From Chelatococcus asaccharovorans (GTDB taxonomy: Bacteria; Pseudomonadota; Alphaproteobacteria; Rhizobiales; Beijerinckiaceae): DNA of 64,000 bases. Location of the stretch: the NCBI RefSeq assembly GCF_003201475.1, contig NZ_QJJK01000006.1, positions 186,001-250,000 of the forward strand, given 5' to 3'. Positions within the stretch are counted from its first letter, which is position 1; each line of letters starts with the position of its first letter. The position numbers were made by a program, and so were the translations under genes. The notes below the pieces were generated by a model. That model did not search any database and was not told where the DNA came from. It saw only the letters and a program-made list of their open reading frames with translations. Shown in pieces: positions 55,383 to 63,943 of this stretch.

Positions 55383-56348
55383 ATGATGATCACGTTTAGA
55401 CATCTTCGCTACTTTGAGGCTCTTTCGCGGCACAGGCATTTTGGACGCGCCGCCGAAGAATGTTCCGTGACCCAGCCCGCGCTCTCGATGCAGATGCGTG
55501 AACTGGAGACCTTGCTGGGGACGCCGCTGATCGAGCGCCGGCGCGGCGATGTCCAATTGACGGAGGTCGGCCACGAGGTGGCGCGGCGCGCCCGTGACAT
55601 TCTGGCGACTGTGCTCGATCTCACGGAGTTCACGCGACGGACGAGTGGCCCTCTGTCCGGCCCCTTCGTCCTCGGCGCTGAGCCCTCCATCGCCCAATAT
55701 CTCATTCCCGGCACCCTGCCCCATATCAAAGCCGGCTTTCCGTCGCTGGAGCTGACATTCCGCGAGACGCTGACGGGCGCCCTCGTTGGCGAATTGATTG
55801 CGGGCCGAATCGACGCGATCCTCGTCTCCCTGCCACTCGACCACGCCGATGTCGAGACGCTGCCGCTGTTCGACGAGCACCTTCTCTATGTGGCTCCGAC
55901 ACAGAGCCACCTGAACCTGCCGTCTCACATGCTTACGCCGAGCCTGGTGGCCGCCGACCAGCTCGTCCTCCTGGAAGACGGCCACGGTCTGCGCGAACAG
56001 GTGCTGAGCTACTGCAACGTTCCGCCCGCGCTCGTGCGCCAGCAGAACGGCGCCAGCAGCCTTTCGACATTGGTCCAACTCATTGCCAATGGCTATGGCG
56101 TGACACTGCTACCCGAGATGGCGGCGGCCATCGACGTGGACGAGGAGACCCCGGTCAGCCTGTCGCGCTTCCGCGAGCCGGCACCCCTGCGTACCATCGG
56201 GCTCGCCTGGCGGCGCAGTTCGCCGCGCATCGAAGATTTCCGTGCCCTCGGCGAAATCATCGCCGCCGCCGGGCAACGGCTGATCGAACAGTGCCGTCGA
56301 CGCCTGCCGCTCGTCGAGGAACTGCCGCCTGCGCGCATCGCATCATAG
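55383..56348 (+). CDS. LysR family regulator, OxyR-like but lacking the peroxidatic Cys
   Basis: 321 aa. The winged helix (LRYFEALSRHRHFGRAAEECSV, TQPALSMQMRELE) is typical LysR. The sensor domain is OxyR-like: QLVLLEDGHGLREQVLSYC aligns with the E. coli segment around Cys199 and Cys208. The first Cys is Gly (residue 202); the second is kept (Cys211), with the same spacing of nine. Classic disulfide peroxide sensing is therefore unlikely. It follows the methyltransferase by 55 bases, same strand. Its TAG stop is formed by the edge of a repeat element. Confidence 0.9.
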   Translation: MMITFRHLRYFEALSRHRHFGRAAEECSVTQPALSMQMRELETLLGTPLIERRRGDVQLTEVGHEVARRARDILATVLDLTEFTRRTSGPLSGPFVLGAEPSIAQYLIPGTLPHIKAGFPSLELTFRETLTGALVGELIAGRIDAILVSLPLDHADVETLPLFDEHLLYVAPTQSHLNLPSHMLTPSLVAADQLVLLEDGHGLREQVLSYCNVPPALVRQQNGASSLSTLVQLIANGYGVTLLPEMAAAIDVDEETPVSLSRFREPAPLRTIGLAWRRSSPRIEDFRALGEIIAAAGQRLIEQCRRRLPLVEELPPARIAS

Positions 56349-56453
56349 AGCAAATCCGGCTTAGATGGAAGCGCCTTATGCCATCTAGGATATTGAATTT
56401 GCTCGTTAATTTTCGAACGATGCCAAGTCCGCAAAAGACTCACTTGCTCTAGC
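56346..56453. repeat. AGAGCAA-type repeat carrying the stop of the OxyR-like gene
   Basis: Begins TAGAGCAAATCCGG at the stop codon and ends CACTTGCTCTAG with CTAG at 56450-56453. Inside are GATGG ... CCATC arms and GAATTTGCTCG. In reverse orientation it matches the elements at 38.0 and 40.0 kb (CCAAGTCCGCA, AGCAAATTC). Confidence 0.82.
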
Positions 56454-56472
56454 CCGGGCGCGCCCGACAAAG

Positions 56473-56499
56473 CGCCCTCCGCCTGGCCGGAGGGCGTTT
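56473..56499 (+). terminator. probable Rho-independent terminator after the OxyR-like gene
   Basis: Stem CGCCCTCCG / CGGAGGGCG with loop CCTGGC, followed by TTT. It separates the regulator from the omptin gene. The rest of the gap to 56677 contains no gene. Confidence 0.7.
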
Positions 56500-56677
56500 G
56501 CCCCATAGGGGTGCCGCACCCGCAAGATGCCGTCTCACGGCAACCATTCGCGCCAGACTGCCGTTAGACGGGCCGGAACGACATCGCCTTTGCGATGCGA
56601 TCAACACGCACTGCTTAGACGGCCTCACTTCGACGAGATCTTTTCACTCTCAATTGAGTAGAGGGGATCTCCGAATA

Positions 56678-57640
56678 ATGTCGATGGTGCGAAACGCCGC
56701 CTTGGCCGTATGGCTCGTCGGGAGCGGCGCTGCCGAGGCGCGCGATGTGGAAACCACCCGCCAGGCCGGCTTCACAAGTGTCCGTTGGGATGTCTCGGTC
56801 TATTCCGGCTACTTGACCGGACAGGCGACGGAACTGGTGTACAGAACCGCAACGGGAGAGAAACTTAGTCAGCTTAACTGGCAGATCGACAGGGCGCTTG
56901 TTCTGGGCGGTTCGGCGGGCTTTCATCCGCTCGACTGGCTCACCCTGCGACTCGGCGGGTGGAGCAATATAGCAGCCGCCGCCGCCATGGATGATTTCGA
57001 TTGGTTCGCGGATTATCAGGGCTTCCAGTCCTGGACCCATTGGTCGCACCACGACACCGGGATGACCCGTGCCGTTCAATTCGACCTGAACCTCACGGCG
57101 CGGCTTTGGCAGCACGAGGGCTTCCGGCTGTCCGCCCTGGGCGGCTACAGGGCGCTTCATTTCAAATGGAAAGCGTATGGCGGCCCGTTCATCCAAAGCG
57201 TGTATGATTTTCGTGATGTTGTGGGAACGTTCCCGCATGCCCTCGGGATAACCTATCGGCAGGACTGGCATAGTCCCTATGTCGGCTTGCGCGCGCAATA
57301 TGACGGGGCGCAGTGGAGCCTGACGGCCGAGGCCACGGGCAGCCTGTTCGGACGGGCATCGGGTATCGATCACCATCTCTGGCGTGCCACCCTGTTCAAT
57401 GATGACTTCCGCAATGTCCGGATGGTCGGGGCGACCCTAGCCGCCGAATACCACATCGCGGATAGCCTGTCCTTGATGGCCAGGGCGGACTATCAGCGCC
57501 TCGGTGAAGCGCGCGGCTCTGTAACGGAGAACAACTACGCATCCACAATGGGGGCCATAGTCCAGCGCCACTGGCGCACAGGCGCCGGTGCGTCCCTCGA
57601 AATGGCAATCGTCTCGCTTGGTCTTAAAGCGCGATGGTGA
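56678..57640 (+). CDS. omptin family outer membrane protease
   Basis: 320 aa from ATG 56678. A short signal peptide (AALAVWLVGSGAAEA|RD) is followed by a barrel with alternating hydrophobic strands. The omptin catalytic residues are visible: Asp106 and Asp108 in MDDFDWF, and Asp231/His233 in GIDHHLW. LNWQIDRALVLGG matches the LxW...A strand of the family. The C-terminus LGLKARW ends with an aromatic residue as barrels do. Omptins cut between basic residues at the cell surface. A ribosome site GAGGGG is 12 bases upstream. The family is uncommon in Hyphomicrobiales, to my knowledge. Confidence 0.86.
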   Translation: MSMVRNAALAVWLVGSGAAEARDVETTRQAGFTSVRWDVSVYSGYLTGQATELVYRTATGEKLSQLNWQIDRALVLGGSAGFHPLDWLTLRLGGWSNIAAAAAMDDFDWFADYQGFQSWTHWSHHDTGMTRAVQFDLNLTARLWQHEGFRLSALGGYRALHFKWKAYGGPFIQSVYDFRDVVGTFPHALGITYRQDWHSPYVGLRAQYDGAQWSLTAEATGSLFGRASGIDHHLWRATLFNDDFRNVRMVGATLAAEYHIADSLSLMARADYQRLGEARGSVTENNYASTMGAIVQRHWRTGAGASLEMAIVSLGLKARW

Positions 57641-57809
57641 GCGGTTTTCGGACGGAGCCTGAAGCCGATCATCGGCGGCGTCACAGAGGCGCGCAAAAAG
57701 GGTCGCCGTAGACTGCGAGACGAGAACAAATGAAGGGCGAAAGTTGGAACACCCGGCCCGAAAAAATTGGAACACACTTTTCGGGGGTCTGCTAAGCCAT
57801 TGAAACCAA

Positions 57810-57886
<77 letters not shown>

Positions 57887-58315
57887 GTGGCAAGCCAGCA
57901 GCTCGCTGCGGTGTGAAGGGGTGATTAATGGGGCCCCTGCCCGCTGTCAAGCGGCTCTGTGGATATCTCGTCACGGATTGCGAGGCCGGGACGTGCGACA
58001 ATTCATGAGCAACCTCGCGTTTGATCGAAAAATTGGCAGTTGAAGGGCGCAAACAAGAGTTGGCGACGCGCCGTCACCGGGGCGCCCTACGCCCGTGTCC
58101 GCGAATCCCCATGCGGGGTAGCGCGCCGCGGCCAGAGCCATATCCCGGCGCAGCGCATGAGCCGGACTGAAAATGCCCGCCAAACGCCTGATCAAGCTCA
58201 TATTACCTATAGTTGCACACAGTCAGAAATAAATCCGAAAGTAGAATCCGCGGAGACCCTTTCCATCAAACGGCTCCCCGCCTCACGCTGAAGTCTTGCA
58301 AACGTCATCCCGACG
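57887..58315. other. intergenic region without a supported gene
   Basis: About 430 bases between tRNA-Asp and the EcfG-type promoter. The stretch 58190-58260 is AT-richer. Small overlapping frames occur on both strands without ribosome sites. Confidence 0.45.
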
Positions 58316-58340
58316 GGAACCCCGACCTCTCCAGCGCGTT
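58316..58340 (+). promoter_or_regulatory. candidate EcfG (general stress sigma factor) promoter
   Basis: GGAAC (58316-58320), 16 bases, CGTT (58337-58340) exactly fits the alphaproteobacterial general-stress promoter GGAAC-N16/17-CGTT. It lies 49 bases before the ATG of the KGG-repeat stress protein, a gene type often under such control. The pattern alone could occur about once by chance in a window of this size. Confidence 0.65.
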
Positions 58341-58388
58341 TACACCGTAACGTCGCCAAGCGCAGGGATTAACGCTGAGGAGAGGCGT

Positions 58389-58643
58389 ATGCCAAAAGAG
58401 AAATCATCGACCCGAGGCTTTGCCTCTATGGACGAGGCGAAGCAGCGCGCAATTGCGTCGAAAGGCGGTCAAAGCGTGCCCAATGAGAAGCGCAGCTTTT
58501 CCCAGAATCGCGAACTCGCCGCCAAGGCGGGGCGCAAGGGGGGCCGCAGCGTGCCGGACGAGAAGCGTAGCTTCTCCCAGAACCCGGATCTCGCAGCTCA
58601 GGCTGGGCGCAAGGGCGGCCAGGCGTCGCACAGCACGCGATAG
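58389..58643 (+). CDS. KGG-repeat stress-induced protein (Con-10 type)
   Basis: 84 aa. Start ATG 58389 with GAGGAGAGG upstream. Three KGG motifs: AIASKGGQSVPNEKRSFS, AAKAGRKGGRSVPDEKRSFS and AAQAGRKGGQ. The family (stress-induced acidophilic repeat) is small, hydrophilic and disordered, and accumulates in stationary phase or desiccation. The upstream EcfG-type promoter supports general stress control. The two central repeats are close to identical at the DNA level, so they arose by internal duplication. Confidence 0.88.
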   Translation: MPKEKSSTRGFASMDEAKQRAIASKGGQSVPNEKRSFSQNRELAAKAGRKGGRSVPDEKRSFSQNPDLAAQAGRKGGQASHSTR

Positions 58644-58751
58644 CCACCGCCGGCTGAGATGAAGGCTGGACGGCCCCAAGGCATGGCCCCAAGGCACGGC
58701 CGCAAGACATCGTCCTTCGGAACGCACCGCGCCGGGCCGGAGGAGATAGGG

Positions 58752-58811
58752 ATGGAAACGAGCAAAGAGCAATCAACGGGAGAAACGGATGCGCCAGCAG
58801 CCAACCCCTAA
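58752..58811 (+). CDS. possible 19-codon leader peptide overlapping the next gene
   Basis: ATG 58752 has GGAGGAGATAGG directly upstream, the strongest ribosome site in the area. The frame encodes METSKEQSTGETDAPAANP and ends at 58811, 23 bases inside the following gene in a different frame. Translational coupling is inferred; it may also be fortuitous. Confidence 0.35.
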   Translation: METSKEQSTGETDAPAANP

Positions 58812-59022
58812 TACCGCTCCGCGAAAGGAAACGACGCGCAAGGAAAAGGAAGCGGCACGCGCCGTCGAAGACAAGCTTGACCAAAGTCTCGAGGACAGCT
58901 TCCCGGCAAGCGATCCGCCAAGTATGACGCGGGCGCCCGCGGACAAGTCTTCGACCAAATTTCCCCCACCGACGGGGGCCAGTCGCAAGACACCAGCCCG
59001 CGATGATTTGAAACGTCACTGA
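58789..59022 (+). CDS. small hydrophilic protein with SFPASDPPS motif
   Basis: 77 aa, charged and without hydrophobic segments. ATG 58789 follows GGGAG by seven bases. The segment KLDQSLEDSFPASDPPSMT is a conserved signature of small uncharacterised proteins in Hyphomicrobiales, often next to stress genes. It follows the KGG gene by 145 bases on the same strand, so a shared stress role is plausible. Function unknown. Confidence 0.75.
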   Translation: MRQQPTPNTAPRKETTRKEKEAARAVEDKLDQSLEDSFPASDPPSMTRAPADKSSTKFPPPTGASRKTPARDDLKRH

Positions 59023-59155
59023 ACACGCATCCATCGCGGGTGCGATCGTGCCCCAAATGCATCACTTGTTACAGATGCATCATTAAGGCCGATTTTCCTG
59101 ATCGCGCCATTCCCTTGCCGCTTTTTGCCCTTCTTTTGGCACATAAGGATAGCTC

Positions 59156-59188
59156 ATAAGCAATTCTGTGAGGGTCAGGATTGCTTAT
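59156..59188. promoter_or_regulatory. inverted repeat ATAAGCAAT-N15-ATTGCTTAT upstream of the barrel protein
   Basis: A perfect 9-base inverted repeat centred 134 bases before the start of the Omp25/31-type gene. A second signal, ATGCATCA as a direct repeat, lies about 90 bases further upstream. Either may be an operator; the regulator is unknown. Confidence 0.45.
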
Positions 59189-59305
59189 ATCGATCGACAG
59201 CATTCGATCCTTGGCTCATCGGCAGCGATCGATCTTGGCTGTTGGTCTCTTCTGCATCGGGAAAGAAGCCTGACCCGTGCGCTTAAAATATAGATGGAGT
59301 TGATC

Positions 59306-60085
59306 ATGAAAGGCGCCACTTTTCTCGCAGCAGTCGCGGCATCCGCGGTTATAGCGAGCGCTGGGCTTGCGACCGGAGCCCTCGCTGCGGATCTACCGTC
59401 GCGTACGGTCGCCCCTGTGGCCCCTGCGCCCATCGTTCCCATATTCACGTGGACCGGCTTCTATGTCGGTGTGAACGCGGGTTACGGCTGGAACACGAAT
59501 AGTAACAACAACAACGCCGCCTATGTGCCGGGCGTCGGCTATATCGGCAGCGGCAGCAGTGGCAGCGACGGCGGCTTCGTTGGTGGTGGCCAGATCGGCT
59601 ACAACTATCAGTTCGGTCAGTTCGTCGCGGGTGTCGAGGCCGACATTCAATATGCCGATATGCAGTCGAACAACAATGGTGGCGCCTATTATGCTGGAAC
59701 CGGCTATATCGGTTCACAGAGCAACGGCGTTGATTGGTTCGGCACCTTGCGCGCCCGTCTCGGCTTCGCCGTCGACCGGGCCCTGATCTACGCGACCGGC
59801 GGTTTCGCCTATGGCGGCGGCGGTGGCAACAATGGCTATTACTACAATGGCTTGTACTACAAGAATGGCGACGATACCAGCACTGGCTGGACGGTCGGCG
59901 GCGGCGTTGAATACGCCTTCACCGACAATATCACCGCCCGTATCGAGGGTCTTTATGTGAACCTCGGCAAGAGCGGCAGCAACGCCTATGTGTATGACGC
60001 CAGCACCTTCGGTGGCAGCAATCGCAAGGATACGGAGTTCGGCGTGGTTCGGGCCGGCCTGAACTACAAGTTCTCGAGCTTCTGA
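59306..60085 (+). CDS. outer membrane beta-barrel protein (Omp25/Omp31 type)
   Basis: 259 aa from ATG 59306, with TGGAG nine bases upstream. The signal peptide ends GALA|ADLPSRT, a typical Omp25/31 junction. FTWTGFYVGVNAGYGW, GGFVGGGQIGYNYQFGQFVAGVEADIQY, WFGTLRARLGFAVDRALIYATGGFAYG and the terminal GVVRAGLNYKFSSF mark an 8-strand porin-family barrel. The loops are unusually Asn/Gly/Tyr-rich (NTNSNNNNAAY, NNNGGAYY, NNGYYYNGLYY), which suggests fast-changing surface loops. Probably an abundant surface protein. Confidence 0.92.
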   Translation: MKGATFLAAVAASAVIASAGLATGALAADLPSRTVAPVAPAPIVPIFTWTGFYVGVNAGYGWNTNSNNNNAAYVPGVGYIGSGSSGSDGGFVGGGQIGYNYQFGQFVAGVEADIQYADMQSNNNGGAYYAGTGYIGSQSNGVDWFGTLRARLGFAVDRALIYATGGFAYGGGGGNNGYYYNGLYYKNGDDTSTGWTVGGGVEYAFTDNITARIEGLYVNLGKSGSNAYVYDASTFGGSNRKDTEFGVVRAGLNYKFSSF

Positions 60086-60141
60086 TCGCTATTGCGCCCG
60101 GGTACTGCGCGCCGCGAGACAGGAGCACCCGGGACACCAAG

Positions 60142-60245
60142 ACCAGATCCGACCAGGATGGAATCGTTCGATACCATCCTGGTCGGTGAATTTGCTCGTC
60201 TATTGTTGAGCGTTGCCAAGTCCGCAAGAGACGGGCTTGCTCTAG
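60142..60245. repeat. repeat of the AGAGCAA family carrying the gmk stop codon
   Basis: Hairpin GACCAGGATGG / CCATCCTGGTC (60151-60184), then GGTGAATTTGCTCG, TTGCCAAGTCCGCAAG and CTTGCTCTAG. Read on the minus strand it starts CTAGAGCAAG, and its TAG is the gmk stop. CTAG is at 60242-60245. Confidence 0.82.
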
Positions 60246-60883
60246 CGCTCGCCGAGCAGATGATCAACATAGGCTTCCAGCCCGATCCGGCGTTGGCGCT
60301 TCAGGCGCTCGGCGGTCAGGATCGCCACAAGCTGGTTGAAGGCCTGATTCAGGTCGTCATTGATCAGCACATAATCATAGGCCTCCCACCGCGCGATTTC
60401 CGTGCGGGCATTGTCGAGGCGTTTGGCGATGACATCGGCCGCGTCCTCGGCACGTCGGTCAAGCCGGTTACGCAATTCGGCGAGCGACGGTGGCAGGATG
60501 AACACCGTCACCACGTCCTCACGCATCTTCTCGACGATCTGCTGGGTGCCCTGCCAATCGATGTCGAACACCATGTCGCGCCCTTCAGACAGGGCTTTTT
60601 CGACCGGCTGCCGCGGCGTGCCATAGAAATTGCCGTGCACCTCGGCCCATTCGAGCAGGTCGCCGCGATCGCGCCGGAAGAGAAACTGGTCCTTCTCGAT
60701 GAAATGGTAATGGACGTCCCCCACCTCGGACGGCCTGCGCGCACGCGTCGTCACGGAGATCGAGAGCTGCAGTTCGAGCTCCTTCTGCTCGATCAGGGTG
60801 CGGGTCAAGGTGGTCTTGCCGGCGCCCGACGGCGACGACAGGATGAGCATCAAACCACGGCGGGCAATTTCAACGGGAGCCAT
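60242..60883 (-). CDS. gmk: guanylate kinase
   Basis: 213 aa from ATG 60883, four bases after yicC. The P-loop SSPSGAGKTTL, GMP site SVTTRARRPSEVGDVHYHFI and GNFYGTPRQPVEKAL, and DIDWQGTQQI are complete. It phosphorylates GMP to GDP. A downstream repeat element supplies the TAG stop. A much longer open frame upstream is an artefact of the yicC region. Confidence 0.96.
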   Translation of the reverse strand: MAPVEIARRGLMLILSSPSGAGKTTLTRTLIEQKELELQLSISVTTRARRPSEVGDVHYHFIEKDQFLFRRDRGDLLEWAEVHGNFYGTPRQPVEKALSEGRDMVFDIDWQGTQQIVEKMREDVVTVFILPPSLAELRNRLDRRAEDAADVIAKRLDNARTEIARWEAYDYVLINDDLNQAFNQLVAILTAERLKRQRRIGLEAYVDHLLGER

Positions 60884-60887
60884 CGGC

Positions 60888-61775
60888 CTACTCGACGTTT
60901 TGGGACTGTTCACGGAACTGATCGATTGTCGCCTTGAGATCAAGCCCGATCGCCGTGAGCGAAACGTCATTGGCCTTGGCGCACAGGGTATTGGCTTCGC
61001 GACCGAACTCCTGGGCGAGAAAATCGAGCTTGCGCCCGCAGGCGCCTCCCTCCGCCAACAGGCTGCGCGCAGCCGCCACGTGAGCCACCAGCCGATCGAG
61101 CTCTTCGCGAATATCGGCCTTGGCGGCGAGCAGCGCGGCCTCCTGATGCAGACGTTGGGGGTCGAGCGCCTGGGACGCCCCGAGCAGAAGCGCGACCTGC
61201 TCGGCGAGCCGCGCGCGGATGGCCTCCGGCTGTCGCGCGGGATTAGCTGCCGCCGCGGCGCTCGAGGCACTGATTCGATCAAGCTGCTCGCCCAGAACCG
61301 CAGCGAGCGCCTCGCCCTCCGCTGTCCTGGCAGCCGAAAGCCCGGCGACGGCCCGAGCGAGCCCGGCCTTGAGGTCGGCCGCCAGCGCCTCCTGCACCTC
61401 GGGTGCGTCGAGCTCGACGCTCGCTTCCACGATGCCGCGCAGACCGAGCAGTCCGTCGAGCGAAGCCGGACGGACACCATCCGGCAGGTCCACCCGGCCT
61501 ATGGCGGCGAGGACGGCCGCAAGCGCGGCTTCATTGATCCGCACGGTCGGCTCGGCGTCGACCTGGCTGACGACGAGGCCGACATGGCAGGTGCCGCGCG
61601 TCACCGCCTTGGACAGCGCAACCCGCGCCTCCTCCCCGAAGACCTCGTAGCCTGGCGTTGTCTTGAGGCGAATGTCGAGGCCGCGTCCGTTGACACTGCG
61701 GATTTCCCAGGCCCAGCGAAATGGCCCGCTGACGCCCGTCTCGCGGGCAAATCCCGTCATGCTCGCAATTGTCAT
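60888..61775 (-). CDS. yicC: YicC family endoribonuclease
   Basis: 295 aa. SMTGFARETG at the N-terminus, EIRSVNGRGLDIRLKTTPGYE and the C-terminal GRKLDFLAQEFGREANTLCAKANDVSLT (DUF1732 end) are diagnostic. The family was recently shown to be a metal-dependent RNase. The yicC-gmk pair is conserved in alphaproteobacteria. The gap 61776-62116 upstream holds only a repeat. Confidence 0.95.
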   Translation of the reverse strand: MTIASMTGFARETGVSGPFRWAWEIRSVNGRGLDIRLKTTPGYEVFGEEARVALSKAVTRGTCHVGLVVSQVDAEPTVRINEAALAAVLAAIGRVDLPDGVRPASLDGLLGLRGIVEASVELDAPEVQEALAADLKAGLARAVAGLSAARTAEGEALAAVLGEQLDRISASSAAAAANPARQPEAIRARLAEQVALLLGASQALDPQRLHQEAALLAAKADIREELDRLVAHVAAARSLLAEGGACGRKLDFLAQEFGREANTLCAKANDVSLTAIGLDLKATIDQFREQSQNVE

Positions 61776-62021
61776 CGAACGATCCCGCCTTTCCTCAGCC
61801 CATCAACGCAGTCTGCGCAGGCGGCACCTTACTCCATCGGCGGACGATGTGGAGGAGGCGTGCGAAAAATACGATGCTTTGGCAACAGGATAGACCATCC
61901 GCCCGCACGACTCGCATGCCGGCGCGGCCTTCCCGACGGCGGTCGCCAGGCACAATGGGCCTAACCATGCCGGGGGGATCGTGAGCGAGCCCTCTTCCGC
62001 CCGCACACCAGGCCTTGCGCC

Positions 62022-62120
62022 GATCCGACTTCGATGGAATCGTCCGCCACGATCCAAGTCATTGACTTTACTCGTCTATTATCGAGCGGAGGCAATCCGC
62101 AGAAGACGGACATGCGCTAG
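62022..62120. repeat. degenerate AGAGCAA-family repeat carrying the mltG stop codon
   Basis: GATCCGACTTCGATGGAATCG, TTGACTTTACTCGTCTATTATCGAG and GCAATCCGCAGAAGACGGA resemble the 60.1-60.2 kb element position by position. On the minus strand it starts CTAGCGCATG; the TAG is the mltG stop. CTAG is at 62117-62120. Confidence 0.7.
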
Positions 62121-63490
62121 CGTTTCAGCAGCGCAGGCGGCACCGTCTGTGGCGAGTTCAGATCATAAGTCTTGTTGAGCAGGGGGTCGAAGGGCTTGCC
62201 TTCCGAAGCATCGAAGCCCGGACCGTTGGCCCCTTGAGCCAGTGCCTTCTGCGGCTCGCCCGGGCCGGCTCGCGTTGCATCGCCGCGAGTCTCGTCTTTT
62301 GGCGGCTCGATGTGATCCACAGCCGGCGTCGTCGCGCGCCCGCTCGCCTCGATCTGGCGCCAGCGCGCCACGTTGCGATTATGCTGATCGAGCGTCTCGG
62401 CGAAGGCATGCCCCCCCGTGCCATCGGCCACGAAATAAAGGTCCTTGCCCGGCAAGGGCCGGGCGACAGCCTCAAGCGCGGCGCGGCCGGGGTTGGCGAT
62501 CGGCCCGGGCGGGAGCCCGTCGATGACATAGGTATTGTAGGGCGTCGCCTGGGTGATTTCGCTACGCTGGATCGGGCGCCCCAGCGTGCCCTTGCCGCCG
62601 ACGAGACCGTAGACGATCGTCGGATCGGATTGCAGGCGCATCTTCTTCTGCAGGCGATTGAGGAAGACACCGGCCACACGCGGGCGTTCATCGGCCTGCC
62701 CGGTCTCCTTCTCGACGATCGACGCCAGGACGACGAGCTGGTCGGGCGATGTGAACAGGGGGTTTGGTGTGCGGGCGAGCCACACCTCCTGCAGCACCCG
62801 CTGCTGATCGGCCATCATCTTGTCGAGAACCTGCCGGCGCGATGTGCCGCGCGGCACGCGATACGTCTCCGGCAGAAGGCTGCCCTCCGGAGGGATGGTC
62901 TTGATCTCACCGGTCAGGAGATCGTTCTCCATCAGCCGCGCGACGATCTGCTCGCTCGTCAATCCCTCGGGAATCGTGACGGGATGCAGCACGCTCTTAC
63001 CCGAGACCATCACATCCATGACGTCCTTGAGACTGGAGCGCTGCTTGAACAGATATTCGCCGGCCTTGATGTCGTCCTTCACGCCATAGAGATGCAGGCC
63101 GATGACAAACATCAGGGGATTGGAAATGACCCCTTCCCGTTCGAGCGTCTGGGCTACCGTCTGGCTGCCGCCGCGCACGGTCACGATCTTGTCGTCCTGC
63201 AGCGGCCCGGGGAGCTGGTATTCGAGCCGCCCGATATAGAAGGCTCCGCCGATGACCACTGCGGCGACGAGAAGGAAGGTCAAAGCTCCGCTGAGACGGG
63301 ATATGAGGCCGCCGCGGCGGCGCTCACGTCGGATCTGCGGCGGAGGTGGAGGTGCGGCCATAGGCTTGATCGATTCGCTTGGGCTACGGGGAGCGATGCG
63401 CAGAGCCCGCATCGGAGCGGACAAAGGTTTGGACCGAGGCTGGCGGTCGTCTCGGGGCGGGCGACCGTCTCTGCGATCATCGCTGTTCAT
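62117..63490 (-). CDS. mltG: endolytic transglycosylase MltG
   Basis: 457 aa. A basic, Pro-rich cytoplasmic N-terminus of about 65 residues, one membrane segment (GALTFLLVAAVVIGGAFYIG), a LysM-like domain, then the YceG catalytic part with Glu in LASIVEKETG, RLQSDPTIVYGL and PYNTYVIDGLPPGPIANPG. MltG cuts nascent peptidoglycan strands and sets their length. The C-terminal 70 residues are low-complexity. In many alphaproteobacteria it follows fabF; here fabF is not visible upstream. Confidence 0.95.
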   Translation of the reverse strand: MNSDDRRDGRPPRDDRQPRSKPLSAPMRALRIAPRSPSESIKPMAAPPPPPQIRRERRRGGLISRLSGALTFLLVAAVVIGGAFYIGRLEYQLPGPLQDDKIVTVRGGSQTVAQTLEREGVISNPLMFVIGLHLYGVKDDIKAGEYLFKQRSSLKDVMDVMVSGKSVLHPVTIPEGLTSEQIVARLMENDLLTGEIKTIPPEGSLLPETYRVPRGTSRRQVLDKMMADQQRVLQEVWLARTPNPLFTSPDQLVVLASIVEKETGQADERPRVAGVFLNRLQKKMRLQSDPTIVYGLVGGKGTLGRPIQRSEITQATPYNTYVIDGLPPGPIANPGRAALEAVARPLPGKDLYFVADGTGGHAFAETLDQHNRNVARWRQIEASGRATTPAVDHIEPPKDETRGDATRAGPGEPQKALAQGANGPGFDASEGKPFDPLLNKTYDLNSPQTVPPALLKR

Positions 63491-63943
63491 GCGGAGGCTC
63501 TGCTCTTCCTCAAGCGACGGGCCTCACGCCCGACGACCAAACTACCGAAAATTGTGGCGAAAGCGCGCCTGTCCCTCACCTTTGGCGGCGGCAAGGGCGA
63601 TGGGATCACCTCTTAGCCGGACCCATAAGTCCCGACTCCGAACCACCATCGATCCCCAAATAGTACCTGTCCTTGCCGCGACGATCAATTCCGTTGGCCG
63701 ATCGCGTCATCCTGCAGGCATCCGACGCAGATCTTTCGACCGAGACGGCCCACGCGTGCAGAAGGAGTTGCGCCGCGCGGCAATGGCCGCGATACCTGGA
63801 GCAAGTCCGTCCGTTGCGGACTTGATCTGCTCAACGATAGTCACGCACATTCGCCTCAGAGCTTGGTGTGACATCGATGACCCGCTCAGACCGCCACCCG
63901 GCCGATGCCGCGCTGCACGGACACGACAAGATCAGGGGGAAAC
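63491..63943. other. intergenic region between mltG and the next gene, with a partial repeat
   Basis: 453 bases. GAGCAAGTCCG with hairpin CAAGTCCG/CGGACTTG (63799-63824) is the first third of the AGAGCAAG-type element; the rest is missing. No supported gene. It should hold the promoters of two divergent genes. Confidence 0.55.

Noticed and set aside
57725-57785. Duplicated TTGGAACAC near tRNA-Asp as a possible att or insertion scar
   Set aside because: Only nine bases, no terminal repeats, no mobile gene; likely chance.
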